A stretch of DNA of 64,000 nt, taken from the NCBI GenBank assembly GCA_002720095.2, contig PBGP02000022.1, forward strand, positions 98,681 through 162,680, written 5' to 3'. Under the pieces are notes generated by a model. That model made no database searches and was not told where the DNA came from. It was given only the letters and a program-made list of their open reading frames with translations. The stretch is from Methanobacteriota archaeon (GTDB taxonomy: Archaea; Thermoplasmatota; Poseidoniia; Poseidoniales; Poseidoniaceae). Both the position numbers and the translations under genes were made by a program. Positions 1-9,412 of the stretch are shown piece by piece (the first letter of the stretch is position 1; every line of letters begins with the position of its first letter).

Positions 1-133
1 TGTGAGGATTAACCTACTCGACTTGGAACGTCCAGACTTAAATAAAAAAATTAATAAAATTAATACCCAAATAGATTCAAATTTAGAAAAAACATTGAGT
101 ATAGTCGAAAAATCACTAAACTCCGTTGATTAA
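1..133 (+). CDS. C-terminal end of an unidentified protein (partial)
   Basis: An open frame enters from the left edge and runs 43 codons to a TAA at 131-133. The residues are rich in Lys, Asn, Ile, Leu, Ser and Asp with spaced hydrophobics, so a coiled-coil or helical tail is plausible. Its last 18 bases overlap the 3' end of the convergent dehydrogenase gene. Too little is present to name a family, and the frame could be chance; the coding-like composition and the convergent arrangement are the only support. Confidence 0.45.
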   Translation, partial: VRINLLDLERPDLNKKINKINTQIDSNLEKTLSIVEKSLNSVD

Positions 134-1087
134 ATTAGTGGGAAGTTCTCCGTCTAAGGCCATAATTATCTGAGTGGCTGATTCAAGACCAACTCTAATC
201 TGAGCTTCTAGAGTTGATGCTGCAATATGAGGCGTGCCAACAAAATTTTCACAATTGATTAAGTCATTTTTTAATGCTGGCTCCAATTCAAAAACATCTA
301 GCCCAAGGCTTGTTAATTTGCCATTATTTAGACAAACAAGTAATTCTTTTTCGTTAACAATTCCACCTCTTGATAGATTGACTATATGATTTCCGCAATT
401 AGAACCATCAGCTCCGGTTTTTGGCATTAAATTAATCAAATCTTCTCCGATCAAATTTTTAGTTTCTTGACTTAGATTACAATGTATGCTGATATGGGTA
501 CAGTTTGAAAATAATTTTTCTATTGAAGTATAACTAATTGTATTTCCGAATAAATCATGACTCAAATACGGATCATAAGCATGAACAATCATTCCGAATG
601 CTTCTGCTATTTTGGCTACCTTCCTGGCAATTCTGCCGTAACCAACTAAACCAAGGTTTTTACCGTTCAATTCACTACCCCTCAGATTTTTTTTAGCCCA
701 GATTTTTTTCCGCAAATTTCTATCTGCTTCTGGTATTCTTCTTACACATGAAATGAGATGCCCGACTGTTAATTCTGCAACACTTTGAGTTGTAGATGAT
801 GGAGCGTTCATTACCATAATATCGAATTTATTAGCCACTCTAATATCAATGTTATCTACTCCAACTCCAGCTCTACAAATAAATTTTAAATTACCACCAG
901 AGTTAGCTATTATTGCATTTTTATCTAAGATTGTAGCGCTTCGGATTATCACTGCATGATATTTACGCAAAGCACCATCAAGAATTTCATCTCTAGTAAA
1001 ACTAATTTCATCTACGCTATAACCTTCCGATTTCAATTTATCTATTGCCACGGCAGCCAATCCATCGGTAACAACAACTCTGTACAT
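116..1087 (-). CDS. serA: D-isomer-specific 2-hydroxyacid dehydrogenase (phosphoglycerate dehydrogenase-like)
   Basis: NAD-dependent dehydrogenase of the D-2-hydroxyacid family, most like D-3-phosphoglycerate dehydrogenase, the first step of serine synthesis. In about 323 residues it shows the substrate-binding half with GVGVDNID, a Rossmann glycine motif (GLVGYGRIARKVA) in the middle, the NLSRGG arginine motif and the catalytic-histidine motif TPHIAAST. There is no C-terminal ACT or intervening domain, so this is the short form; glyoxylate or other 2-hydroxyacid reductase activity cannot be excluded. The open frame extends to 1141, but ATG at 1087 begins the conserved MYRVVVTDG strand and lies about 26 nt downstream of an AT-rich TATA-like stretch near 1113. 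It is transcribed divergently from the Ni-SOD gene. Confidence 0.8.
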   Translation of the reverse strand: MYRVVVTDGLAAVAIDKLKSEGYSVDEISFTRDEILDGALRKYHAVIIRSATILDKNAIIANSGGNLKFICRAGVGVDNIDIRVANKFDIMVMNAPSSTTQSVAELTVGHLISCVRRIPEADRNLRKKIWAKKNLRGSELNGKNLGLVGYGRIARKVAKIAEAFGMIVHAYDPYLSHDLFGNTISYTSIEKLFSNCTHISIHCNLSQETKNLIGEDLINLMPKTGADGSNCGNHIVNLSRGGIVNEKELLVCLNNGKLTSLGLDVFELEPALKNDLINCENFVGTPHIAASTLEAQIRVGLESATQIIMALDGELPTNLINGV

Positions 1088-1165
1088 ATTATTACACGGT
1101 AGAACTAACATCATGAATATTTTGATAACACTAATATTCAAAAACTAGTTGTTACAGGGTATTTT

Positions 1166-1627
1166 ATGCGAAGATTAACTAAAGCCATAATTAACAATTT
1201 AAAGACTGCTGACGCTCATTGTGATGGGCCTTGTGGAGTTTATGATCCTGCAAGTGCCAGAATTGCAGGTGAGGCTGTACAATCAATGACAAAGAAGATG
1301 CTAGAATTAGATCAAAACCATAAAGACGATTATAATTCTGCAGCTTATATCAATACAATGAGTAGGTATGCAGCAATTAAGGAAGAAGAAGCACAAAAAT
1401 GCAAAGATGAATTATTGGTTCTGTGGACAGATTTTTTTAAGCCTCAACATTTAGAAAACTATCCAAACCTACACGAAACATTTTGGAAAGCCGCTAAACT
1501 TTGTAGTGCATGTAAAGTAGAAGTTTCATCCGAACATGCAAAAGAATTAATGGATTCAATTGAAGAGATTCACAATATTTTTTGGGCCACCAAAGGTAAA
1601 GATATTCCTTGGATTAGGGCATCTTAG
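1166..1627 (+). CDS. sodN: Nickel-containing superoxide dismutase
   Basis: Converts superoxide to oxygen and hydrogen peroxide using nickel. After a 17-residue leader ending in ADA, the protein has the Ni-hook motif HCDGPCGVYDPA. Once the leader is removed, His1, Cys2 and Cys6 are the known nickel ligands of this family. The remaining roughly 135 residues match the usual four-helix-bundle length, including the helical stretch with ARIAGEAV. The S26-type peptidase gene that begins 7 nt downstream is the standard maturation partner. ATG at 1166 lies about 30 nt after a TATA-like run, consistent with a leaderless or short-leader transcript. Ni-SOD is best known from actinobacteria, cyanobacteria and marine bacteria; its presence here suggests an aerobic marine archaeon. 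Confidence 0.93.
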   Translation: MRRLTKAIINNLKTADAHCDGPCGVYDPASARIAGEAVQSMTKKMLELDQNHKDDYNSAAYINTMSRYAAIKEEEAQKCKDELLVLWTDFFKPQHLENYPNLHETFWKAAKLCSACKVEVSSEHAKELMDSIEEIHNIFWATKGKDIPWIRAS

Positions 1628-1634
1628 TGATAAA

Positions 1635-1970
1635 ATGTATGATTTTAGAAAAATATCTAAAATTTTAAGATTCAAAATTCGACCAATCATTGTTAAAGGT
1701 CGAAGCATGAATCCTGCAATCCAAGACGGCCAAATTGTATGGGTAGATTATAGTAAAGAAGGTTTAATTAAAATTAACATTGGAGATATATTGTTATTCA
1801 AAAATCCACAAGGCAAGAATCTAATTATAAAGAGAGTATCTAAAATAGATCCCAATAAAGGATACTGGATGACTGGAGATAATAATTTCCCATTGGAAAG
1901 TACTGATTCAAACAAATTTGGTTATGTTAAAAGTGAATATTTGAGGGGTAAAATTTTGTTTCATAATTGA
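1635..1970 (+). CDS. sodX: Nickel-type SOD maturation protease (S26 signal peptidase family)
   Basis: A small (111 aa) S26-family serine peptidase predicted to cleave the SodN leader and expose the Ni-binding histidine. It has the Ser-nucleophile box GRSMNPAIQDGQ near residue 28 and the Lys-base box LIIKRVSKI further on, followed by the GDN motif (MTGDNN) of this family. No clear transmembrane anchor is seen, as in other SodX proteins. The frame is open from 1560, but ATG at 1635 avoids overlap with sodN and gives the usual family length. Tight linkage (7-nt gap) supports an operon with sodN. Confidence 0.88.
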   Translation: MYDFRKISKILRFKIRPIIVKGRSMNPAIQDGQIVWVDYSKEGLIKINIGDILLFKNPQGKNLIIKRVSKIDPNKGYWMTGDNNFPLESTDSNKFGYVKSEYLRGKILFHN

Positions 1971-2013
1971 CAATTTTATAGAGAATTAACCTTATTGATT
2001 AATGAACTAATGC

Positions 2014-3129
2014 GTGTCGCAGTATATGGCAACTGATATTGAACTTATTCAAATTTTATCAGCGATAGGAATTTTGCTAATTCCGATATTAGTTGCTATT
2101 CCGATAAGGATAATCTGGAAAAGGTACGTAGGTGGAGCATATCAACACGAAGAATATAGAAGATTACTGAGTCTAGTTGTCAATGCTGGGCATTCTCTAT
2201 CACAATTTAGAGATCAACTTGATGAAGCTGCTAGGCGAAGGAGGATACCAAAGGAGCGGCAAAAATTAATTGAAACTGACTTCTTATTCCCACTGAAAAC
2301 ACCACATTTTATTCTTCTTCCAAGTTTATTTTTCACACCAATTGTATTACTTTTTGCAACTCCTCTATTTCTATTAGCATTACCATTATTAGCACTAGCT
2401 GAGTACATTTTGATTAGGAAAGGCTTACTCACTTACATTATTCTACAATTTTTACATATATCTAAATGGCAGTTAATTCATATTCCTAGAGCTAGACATA
2501 ATGAAGATGAACTAAGAGGAGATATCGTAGCATTTAGTAAAATGTTAATGACAGTATACCTAGGATTATTTGCATGGTTGATTGTACACTGGATTTTCCG
2601 AGGTTTAGATTATTGGGTGATTATTCTGATTTCAGGAACATCCTACTTAATTTTATTATCTACACTGGGAGTAATTAAAACTGCAATAGACACAGAGTTC
2701 GTATTTGCTGACCCGGCAGGTACAGCAATAATTCCAATTGAAAGATTCTTTAGAGAACTATTGGAGCCGCTTGTAGGTATTGGCTTACTATTTTTATTAA
2801 TTAGAGATTTAACTGCATTATTTCGTGAAGGAGGTGATTTAATTTTATTTTCTTTATCGATTCTGATTGTTCTATTTAGTGTTACACTAGTTGGCATTGG
2901 TGTCGAAGTTGGACATGCCACAAGGAGAAAAAAATCAATACACTCAGAATTTAGTGAAAAATTAATTAAATCATGTAAACCAAAAACATACTTTTTTTTA
3001 AGAGAAAAAGGTCTGATTAAGTTTATTGAATATGGTCCGACTCCATTGGATATAAATCTAAGAAATAATTTAAGAAAGGAAGCTCCATTTACTAAATCAA
3101 AAATAGGTACAGTTGATTCTATAGATTAA
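2014..3129 (+). CDS. Uncharacterised polytopic membrane protein
   Basis: A 371-residue membrane protein whose family I do not recognise. Hydrophobic stretches suggest about six to seven membrane segments: residues 10-30, two between 95 and 130, then near 175-195, 200-220, 250-270 and 275-300. A charged stretch (near residues 45-90) sits between the first and second segments and a basic tail ends the protein. GTG at 2014 and ATG at 2026 are both possible starts. It abuts the convergent Fe-S carrier gene with no gap between stop codons. Confidence 0.7.
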   Translation: MSQYMATDIELIQILSAIGILLIPILVAIPIRIIWKRYVGGAYQHEEYRRLLSLVVNAGHSLSQFRDQLDEAARRRRIPKERQKLIETDFLFPLKTPHFILLPSLFFTPIVLLFATPLFLLALPLLALAEYILIRKGLLTYIILQFLHISKWQLIHIPRARHNEDELRGDIVAFSKMLMTVYLGLFAWLIVHWIFRGLDYWVIILISGTSYLILLSTLGVIKTAIDTEFVFADPAGTAIIPIERFFRELLEPLVGIGLLFLLIRDLTALFREGGDLILFSLSILIVLFSVTLVGIGVEVGHATRRKKSIHSEFSEKLIKSCKPKTYFFLREKGLIKFIEYGPTPLDINLRNNLRKEAPFTKSKIGTVDSID

Positions 3130-3522
3130 TTACCTAAAGCTTTCTCCACATCCACAACTCTTAGACGCATTGGGGTTGTTTAACTTGAAACCACCACCCA
3201 TTAATTTTTCTTCATAATCTATTTCTACACCATCGAGTAAACTCGAAGCTGTTTTTGGTACAAAAATTTGAATTCCTCCATACATCAACTCAAAGTGCTC
3301 TTCACCATTGACTGGCTCTATAATTTGTAAATCGTACTTATATCCAGAACATCCGCCTGATAATACATCCACAAGCAAAGCGGAGTTAGAATCACTACCC
3401 ATAACATCAAAAAGCATTTTTTGAGCTTTATCTGTTAATGTTAATGTTATGTCTTTAATTTCTGGGGTTACTACCTGTAAAGGTGAAGTTGAAGGGCAAG
3501 TCCCGCAGTCTACGTCTGCCAT
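3130..3522 (-). CDS. A-type iron-sulfur cluster carrier (IscA/ErpA/HesB family)
   Basis: Carrier or scaffold protein that delivers Fe-S clusters to apo-proteins. The core (about residues 25-130) has the three conserved cysteines of the family: one in SGGCSGYKY and two in the C-terminal SCGCGESF. The N-terminal 24 residues add two further cysteines (DCGTC) that are not part of the usual core. It lies just downstream of the molybdopterin oxidoreductase operon on the same strand, with a 53-nt gap. That enzyme family contains a [4Fe-4S] cluster, so a functional link is possible but inferred. Confidence 0.88.
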   Translation of the reverse strand: MADVDCGTCPSTSPLQVVTPEIKDITLTLTDKAQKMLFDVMGSDSNSALLVDVLSGGCSGYKYDLQIIEPVNGEEHFELMYGGIQIFVPKTASSLLDGVEIDYEEKLMGGGFKLNNPNASKSCGCGESFR

Positions 3523-3575
3523 GATAGTTGTATTAATAAGACATTTAAAAATCCTTCATCACACCGATTGAAGTT

Positions 3576-5861
3576 TTATTGATTCGAAGCTTCTAATCTC
3601 ACGGGGATACTTTTTGAGGCTGGTGTATTAGACTTTCTAGCAACATGACCAATTGGAACTAATGGATTAGCCTCTGGAAAATATGTGGCAATACATCCAT
3701 TTGGAATTTCATATTTCATGATTTTAAATCCATCAACGACCCTTGCTACTCCGTCGGAATCACTAATAATTTTAACCATTTGCGAGTTCTTGAAACCTAA
3801 TTTGTTGATGTCATTTTCGTTCATTAATACAACATATCTATTTCCCTTAATACCTCTGTATCTATCATCTAAACCGTAAACAGTAGTGTTATATTGATCA
3901 TGGCTTCTTATTGTCATCATTGTCAAATAACCATCTTTATTGATGTTATTTGGTATCTCTGTAATACTAAAACAAGCTTTGTTTTCAGATGTTAAAAATT
4001 CTTGTCTATCTTTTGGAGGGTTAGGTAAATAAAATCCTAAATTCTGTTTAATTCTATTATTATAATCTTCAAATCCAGGAATACAATCTTCAATATTATC
4101 TCGAATATTATCATAATCACTAATTAAAAAATCCCAATCAATTTTACTGTCAATTAGAGTGCTTTTGGCCATATTACCGACAATGCTAACCTCGCTCATT
4201 AGTCTATTAGATGCTGGTTTTAGCCTTCCCTCGGATTTATGAACATAACCCATCGAATTTTCCACAGTTACAAACTGTTTCTTACCATGAATAATATCCT
4301 CTTCTGTTCTTCCTAAACAAGGTAAAATAAGTGCTTTTTTACCCGTAATGAGATGAGAGCGATTTAATTTGGTAGATATTTGCACACTTAGAGTAGTTTT
4401 TCTGATAGATTCTGCAGTATAATCTGTATCTGGAGTAGCAGAAATAAAATTTCCTCCCAGTCCAATAAAAATTTTTACTACACCTTCATTCATAGCCTTA
4501 ATTGAATCTACCGTATCATATCCATGTTTATATGGTGGTTTGAAACCAAACTTTTTACCTATATTATCTAGAAAGTCTTTTTTTGGCTTTTCCCATATTC
4601 CCATTGTCCGATCACCTTGGACGTTTGAATGACCTCTAACTGGGCAAACCCCAGAACCTTCTTTACCAATATTACCACCTAAAAGCAGTAAGTTAACCGC
4701 TTCCTTAACATTATCGACTCCATTAACATGTTGTGTTAAACCCATTGCCCAACAAATAATAATCGATTCTGAAATTGAGAATAATTCTCCGACTTCTTCA
4801 ATTAATTCTCTGTTAATGCCAGAACTAGCTACTATTTCTTCCCAAGATATTTTTTTGATTGAATTTGAGTATAATTCAAAATTAATTGTTTTGTTCTTGA
4901 TAAATTTATCATCAAAAACTTGAATGCCATTTGCATTTTTTTTGAGTAAGTATTTACCTATTCCCTTCATTAATGCTACATCACCATTTATTTTAACAGG
5001 TAAATGTAAATCAGCTAGTTTTGTAGACTTAAATGATAATTTCATATAATCTTGAGGATGCTTAAATCTCACTAATCCAGCTTCAGGAAGTGGATTTATG
5101 TGAATAATTTTACCACCATTTTTCTTAGTCTTTTCCAAAGCTGACAGCATACGAGGATGATTTGTACCTGGATTTTGACCCATAACTACAACTAAAGAGC
5201 TTTTTTCAAAATCATCCAACCTTACAGTACCCTTTCCGATACCAATTGTTTCTGTTAAACCAGATCCACTTGATTCATGACACATATTAGAACAATCTGG
5301 CAAATTATTTGTCCCAAATGATCTTACAAAAAGTTGGTATAAAAATGCTGCTTCATTACTAGTTCTGCCAGAAGTATAAAATATTGCTTCATCTGGAGAA
5401 TTTAAACTATTTAATTCTTCAGAGATCAACATAAAGGCATCATCCCAAGATATTTCTTCGTAATAATCAGACCCTTCTTTTTTGTACATCGGATTAGTTA
5501 GTCTACCTTGATTATTCAGCCAATAATCAGATTTATTAGATAATTCAGATATAGAGTATTTTTTGAAAAATTTAGTTGTAATCGATTTTTTCATTGCTTC
5601 ATCTGCCACTGCTTTAGCTCCATTTTCACAGAATTCAAACATTGTCCTCTCATCATCAGGATCTGGCCAAGCGCATCCTGGGCAATCAAATCCTTCCTTT
5701 TGATTTACTAATGTAAGTGTCTTAATTGTTCTGAGAATACCCATTTTTTTAATGCCGTGTTTAGAAGTTGAAATAATGGCAGGTATTCCAGCTGCTTTTT
5801 TTTTAATTTTCCGCTGGCGTGATTTAACTTTATCAGCTGGTGCTCTATGTGACTCTTTCAC
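3576..5861 (-). CDS. Molybdopterin oxidoreductase alpha subunit, formate dehydrogenase/YdeP-like
   Basis: A 761-residue molybdopterin-guanine-dinucleotide enzyme of the FdhF/YdeP-like family. Near residue 60 it has CPGCAW followed by FCENGAKA, the reduced Cys cluster of this family. The SNMCHESSG motif supplies a Cys (not selenocysteine) as likely molybdenum ligand. Further on are MGQNPGTNHPRM, the GNIGKEGSGVCPVRGHSNVQGDR cofactor-binding region in part, and a C-terminal dinucleotide-binding domain. FdhD, encoded just upstream, normally inserts sulfur into the cofactor of such enzymes, which supports formate dehydrogenase-type chemistry. Function in most YdeP-like proteins is unproven. No FeS or NAD-binding partner subunit is encoded nearby. 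GTG at 5861 is the likely start. Confidence 0.82.
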   Translation of the reverse strand: MKESHRAPADKVKSRQRKIKKKAAGIPAIISTSKHGIKKMGILRTIKTLTLVNQKEGFDCPGCAWPDPDDERTMFEFCENGAKAVADEAMKKSITTKFFKKYSISELSNKSDYWLNNQGRLTNPMYKKEGSDYYEEISWDDAFMLISEELNSLNSPDEAIFYTSGRTSNEAAFLYQLFVRSFGTNNLPDCSNMCHESSGSGLTETIGIGKGTVRLDDFEKSSLVVVMGQNPGTNHPRMLSALEKTKKNGGKIIHINPLPEAGLVRFKHPQDYMKLSFKSTKLADLHLPVKINGDVALMKGIGKYLLKKNANGIQVFDDKFIKNKTINFELYSNSIKKISWEEIVASSGINRELIEEVGELFSISESIIICWAMGLTQHVNGVDNVKEAVNLLLLGGNIGKEGSGVCPVRGHSNVQGDRTMGIWEKPKKDFLDNIGKKFGFKPPYKHGYDTVDSIKAMNEGVVKIFIGLGGNFISATPDTDYTAESIRKTTLSVQISTKLNRSHLITGKKALILPCLGRTEEDIIHGKKQFVTVENSMGYVHKSEGRLKPASNRLMSEVSIVGNMAKSTLIDSKIDWDFLISDYDNIRDNIEDCIPGFEDYNNRIKQNLGFYLPNPPKDRQEFLTSENKACFSITEIPNNINKDGYLTMMTIRSHDQYNTTVYGLDDRYRGIKGNRYVVLMNENDINKLGFKNSQMVKIISDSDGVARVVDGFKIMKYEIPNGCIATYFPEANPLVPIGHVARKSNTPASKSIPVRLEASNQ

Positions 5862-5881
5862 GTACTGACGTAAAAGTCACA

Positions 5882-6715
5882 TTAGTTAATGTTTGAGAAT
5901 ATTATTGCTTCATTAGTGTAAATATTATATCCATTTTTACTTACAAATCCGATTAAAGCAATTGATGAAGAAGCAGCTAAATCAATCGCAAGAGATGTGG
6001 GCGCTCCCACGCTAATCATTATTTGAATTCCTGCCATTGCAGCTTTCTGAACCATCTCATAACTGGCTCTTCCAGAAAGGCATGCCCCCAATATTTCTGA
6101 ATAACGGTTCTCTAGATAGATTGAACCTATTGCCTTATCCAAAGCATTATGCCTGCCTACATCTTCTTCTACTAATATTATATCTCCATATTTATCAAAT
6201 AAACCAATTCCATGAACTCCACCAGTTTTCGAAAATAGCTTCTGTTTTTCTCTCATTTTTTGACATATTATTTTAATTTGATTTGGTTCAATCATTGAAT
6301 TTCTGGTAAAACTTACAGGAGGAATTTTCTTGAGTACATCGTCTAAGCTATTTTTTCCGCAGATTCCGCAACTAGAATTTGACACAAAGTTTCTGCTAAT
6401 ATCTGAAATTTCTGGCATTTCATCTGAAGCGAAGATAAATTCTATTTTATTTTCCGAAGACTCATAATTTAACTTACTAACAGAATTCTTGTGAATAATT
6501 CCTTCTGTAATTAGAAAACCAACAGCTAATTTTAAATCATCTCCTGGAGTTCTCATTAAAATTGTAATATTAGTTGATTCACCTTTATCATTTTTAAAAG
6601 ATATTTCCAGTGGTAACTCGACTGCAACATGATCAGTTTTTAATTTTATACTATTTTTATTAAATCTTCTAGAAATAATAGTACTAAATTTTTTTTCATT
6701 TCCCATAACAATCAT
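5882..6715 (-). CDS. fdhD: Formate dehydrogenase accessory sulfurtransferase FdhD
   Basis: Transfers sulfur from a cysteine desulfurase to the molybdenum cofactor before insertion into formate dehydrogenase-type enzymes. The conserved SSCGICGK motif (sulfur-carrying cysteines) is near residue 115, and the family's SGRASYEMVQKAAMAGI helix and DVGRHNALDKAIG loop are intact. At 277 residues it is normal length. It starts 1 nt after the stop of the TPR gene and ends 20 nt before the oxidoreductase, so all three are likely cotranscribed. ATG at 6715 and ATG at 6706 are both possible. Confidence 0.93.
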   Translation of the reverse strand: MIVMGNEKKFSTIISRRFNKNSIKLKTDHVAVELPLEISFKNDKGESTNITILMRTPGDDLKLAVGFLITEGIIHKNSVSKLNYESSENKIEFIFASDEMPEISDISRNFVSNSSCGICGKNSLDDVLKKIPPVSFTRNSMIEPNQIKIICQKMREKQKLFSKTGGVHGIGLFDKYGDIILVEEDVGRHNALDKAIGSIYLENRYSEILGACLSGRASYEMVQKAAMAGIQIMISVGAPTSLAIDLAASSSIALIGFVSKNGYNIYTNEAIIFSNIN

Positions 6716-6716
6716 T

Positions 6717-8741
6717 TTAATTTTTATGTAACTTTTTACATATTTTTATTTGACTTTTTACACGAGAAATTGTTTCACTATCAGAAAGCCTTGGGATTGC
6801 CTGTTCAAAACAATTAATTGCATCTTGATAAGATTTTAATTCTGCATAGGACACTCCAAGATTGTATAATACTAAACCTGAAACACTGGAAGGGTCTAAC
6901 ATCATTGCTTCATGATAAGAATTTATACTCTCAGCGTACATCTTCATACCATAAAATGCACTTCCTTTACCATTTATTATTTTTATTTTTAGATTTAAAT
7001 CCTCAGATACTTGAGTTAGTGATTTATCATAACAACTTATTGCCTCAGAAAATTTATTTTCTGACATTAACAATAAACCTTTGTTGTACCATTCAACAGC
7101 ATTATCTCCTAAATCATGAATTTCATTAGATAATTTGGGAAGGTTGCTCGCAGCAGATTGTAAATCAACGAAATTTTTATTATGGTCCTCATCGGATTCA
7201 GATTTTTGATTGATTCGATCTGGATTTAGTAAATTTTCAAAACTTTCACTGGTACTTGATAGTTCTTCGGCTTTAATTTTACACTTTTCTGATTTATCAT
7301 ACTCACCAATTCGTTCCAAAGAACGAGAAAGTCCTGACCAAATTCTAGATTCCTTAGGGTTTTCAACAATTAATTTCTTCCATTGCTCGACAGATTCAAC
7401 ATGTTGATCGGCAAAAAACATAGCTTCGGCAATTAAAATTGATTCATCTAGTGACATATCATCTTTCAAATGGAGTAATGCTTCTTTTGCTAATGAAGGC
7501 CCTTCTTTTATGGTTAGTGGTTGTTCAATTGTTCCTAACACGCTCGACTCTGACTTTGCTAGGGACAACAATAATCTGACAAATTCTAAACGGTTTGGAT
7601 GAGAGCTATTCTCTCTAAGTAATGTTCTATATCCTTTTAATTCTAAATCAGACCTACCTAATTCTTTTGCAGTATTAACTAGATTGTTTGCCGCTTTTAG
7701 ATAATCAGAATCTATTTCAAGAGCCTTTTCGAAGTAAAATAAAGATTCTTCTAATTTTGATGATTTTTTCAACATAACTCCTAAATTATGATTTGCTGTA
7801 GATGAAAATGGATTCAATTCAATTGATTTTTTAAGGTCAATTATTGCAGAGTTTAAATCATTCATCTTAGCTTTAGCTCCCCCAGACAAAGCCCATATCG
7901 GTGCAAATTCAGCTTGATTCTTTAATTGAGGTTTAGCCAATTCAACAGCCTTCTCATAATCTCCGTTTTTAATTAATTCTTTTAATTCAGCTTCTAATGT
8001 AACAACATCCACACTAATTGATTCAGCTTCCTTTGGTATTTTTGAATCAATAAACTTTACTGTTCTTGCTGCATTTTCTAATTCACCCCTGTCAAGAAAT
8101 AAATTTGTATCTCTATCATGAAGTGTTGCTTCTCGTAGCAGCTGTTCTTTACTTTCTAAATTGTGTATCTCCATAATCTCATTTAAATCATCAGCATCAA
8201 ATTCATATGAACTAATTTCTTTTGGGCCCCCCTCAAAATTAATTTCTTCTCCTTTTTGAGGAGGTATAATTATTGCAGCGTTAGGGGCTTTACCAGATTT
8301 TGATGAACCCCAACCGCTAACTTCTTTCCAATCTTTTGCAGGTGATTTTTGAACCACTCCTGCCGACTTATCAACAATAGCTTTTAGGAGTGGATGGCTA
8401 TCAAAAGTGCTCATTGCATTTAAAGCCCATTTGGTAGCTTCAGAGTTGTCACCAATCCTGTCAAGTAAAACTGCTAAATTTGCTGCAGCAGGAGCAAATG
8501 ATGAATCTAAGTCCAAAGATATCTCAAATGATTGCTGAGCTCCTTTTAGATCCCCTTTAGTTTCTAACAGTACACCCCTGTTGAACCAAGCCAAACTTTG
8601 ACTTGGATCCAAGCTTATTACATGGTTGAAAACCCTAAGTGATTCGGCATAGCGTCCTTTTCTATAGAAATATTCTCCCTCTGAAATTAATTTATCAATG
8701 CCTTGCTCAGCATTTCCATCTATTATTTCATCAACGCTCAT
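6717..8741 (-). CDS. Tetratricopeptide-repeat protein
   Basis: A 674-residue soluble protein built largely from TPR units. Clear repeats lie near residues 20-115 (SLAWFNRGVLLETKGDLKGA), 275-375 and 545-670 (VEWYNKGLLLMSENKFSEA). These are separated by an acidic, poorly conserved linker around residues 130-230. TPRs act as protein-binding scaffolds; no catalytic domain, signal peptide or membrane segment is visible. It is the first gene of a likely operon with fdhD and the molybdopterin enzyme, so a chaperone or assembly role is possible but only inferred from position. Confidence 0.85.
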   Translation of the reverse strand: MSVDEIIDGNAEQGIDKLISEGEYFYRKGRYAESLRVFNHVISLDPSQSLAWFNRGVLLETKGDLKGAQQSFEISLDLDSSFAPAAANLAVLLDRIGDNSEATKWALNAMSTFDSHPLLKAIVDKSAGVVQKSPAKDWKEVSGWGSSKSGKAPNAAIIIPPQKGEEINFEGGPKEISSYEFDADDLNEIMEIHNLESKEQLLREATLHDRDTNLFLDRGELENAARTVKFIDSKIPKEAESISVDVVTLEAELKELIKNGDYEKAVELAKPQLKNQAEFAPIWALSGGAKAKMNDLNSAIIDLKKSIELNPFSSTANHNLGVMLKKSSKLEESLFYFEKALEIDSDYLKAANNLVNTAKELGRSDLELKGYRTLLRENSSHPNRLEFVRLLLSLAKSESSVLGTIEQPLTIKEGPSLAKEALLHLKDDMSLDESILIAEAMFFADQHVESVEQWKKLIVENPKESRIWSGLSRSLERIGEYDKSEKCKIKAEELSSTSESFENLLNPDRINQKSESDEDHNKNFVDLQSAASNLPKLSNEIHDLGDNAVEWYNKGLLLMSENKFSEAISCYDKSLTQVSEDLNLKIKIINGKGSAFYGMKMYAESINSYHEAMMLDPSSVSGLVLYNLGVSYAELKSYQDAINCFEQAIPRLSDSETISRVKSQIKICKKLHKN

Positions 8742-8856
8742 TTATTATCCCTGAACGTTTACCCGTAATTATCATTTGGTATAGAATCATCTCTGAGATA
8801 TAATTTAACAATAAAAATATAAAAACATTAAATAATACTATATCGCCAATTAAATT

Positions 8857-9402
8857 ATGAGCGCAATTAAAGTACTAGGGATTTCTGGAAGTTACGGTTT
8901 AAACTCTAATAATTCTAAGTTGGTTAAATTAGGTTTAGATATTTTGAAGGAATTGGGCGCAGAAACTATTTTTTGGGATCTTAATGAAAAACCATTACCA
9001 CTTGTCGGTGAAGAAGGAAGTTGGGAAAATAAGAATGTAAATGAATTCCAAAATTTAGCCACAGAAGTTAATTCATACTTACTTTCATCTCCTGAGTATC
9101 ACGGTTGTATGTCTGGAGTAATGAAAAATCAGCTAGATTGGATATACAGCAAACATGTTAGCGGTAAACCATTCGGGTTAATGTCAACCTTAGGAGGACA
9201 ATCTAATTCCAACACACTTAATCAAATGAGAATTGCCGTAAGATGGATACATGGTTGGGCAATTCCAGAACAAATTGCAGTTCCCAGCATTAAAGATGCC
9301 TTTAATGAAGACGGATTGTTAAAAAATGAATTACTAATGGAAAGGTTAGAGAATATGATGGAATCATTATTTCAAACCACATTGCTTTTTAAAAACAAGT
9401 AA
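8857..9402 (+). CDS. NAD(P)H-dependent FMN reductase-like flavoprotein
   Basis: A 181-residue flavodoxin-fold reductase that would bind FMN and reduce flavin, quinone or other small acceptors with NAD(P)H. The N-terminal phosphate loop is GISGSYGLNSNNSK, the SSPEYHGCMSGVMKNQLDW segment is the typical second FMN-binding motif, and GLMSTLGGQSNSN is the third. It stands alone between divergent and convergent neighbours. An AT-rich TATA-like box near 8815-8825 precedes ATG at 8857. The exact substrate cannot be assigned. Confidence 0.88.
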   Translation: MSAIKVLGISGSYGLNSNNSKLVKLGLDILKELGAETIFWDLNEKPLPLVGEEGSWENKNVNEFQNLATEVNSYLLSSPEYHGCMSGVMKNQLDWIYSKHVSGKPFGLMSTLGGQSNSNTLNQMRIAVRWIHGWAIPEQIAVPSIKDAFNEDGLLKNELLMERLENMMESLFQTTLLFKNK

Positions 9403-9412
9403 TATTTTCTAT

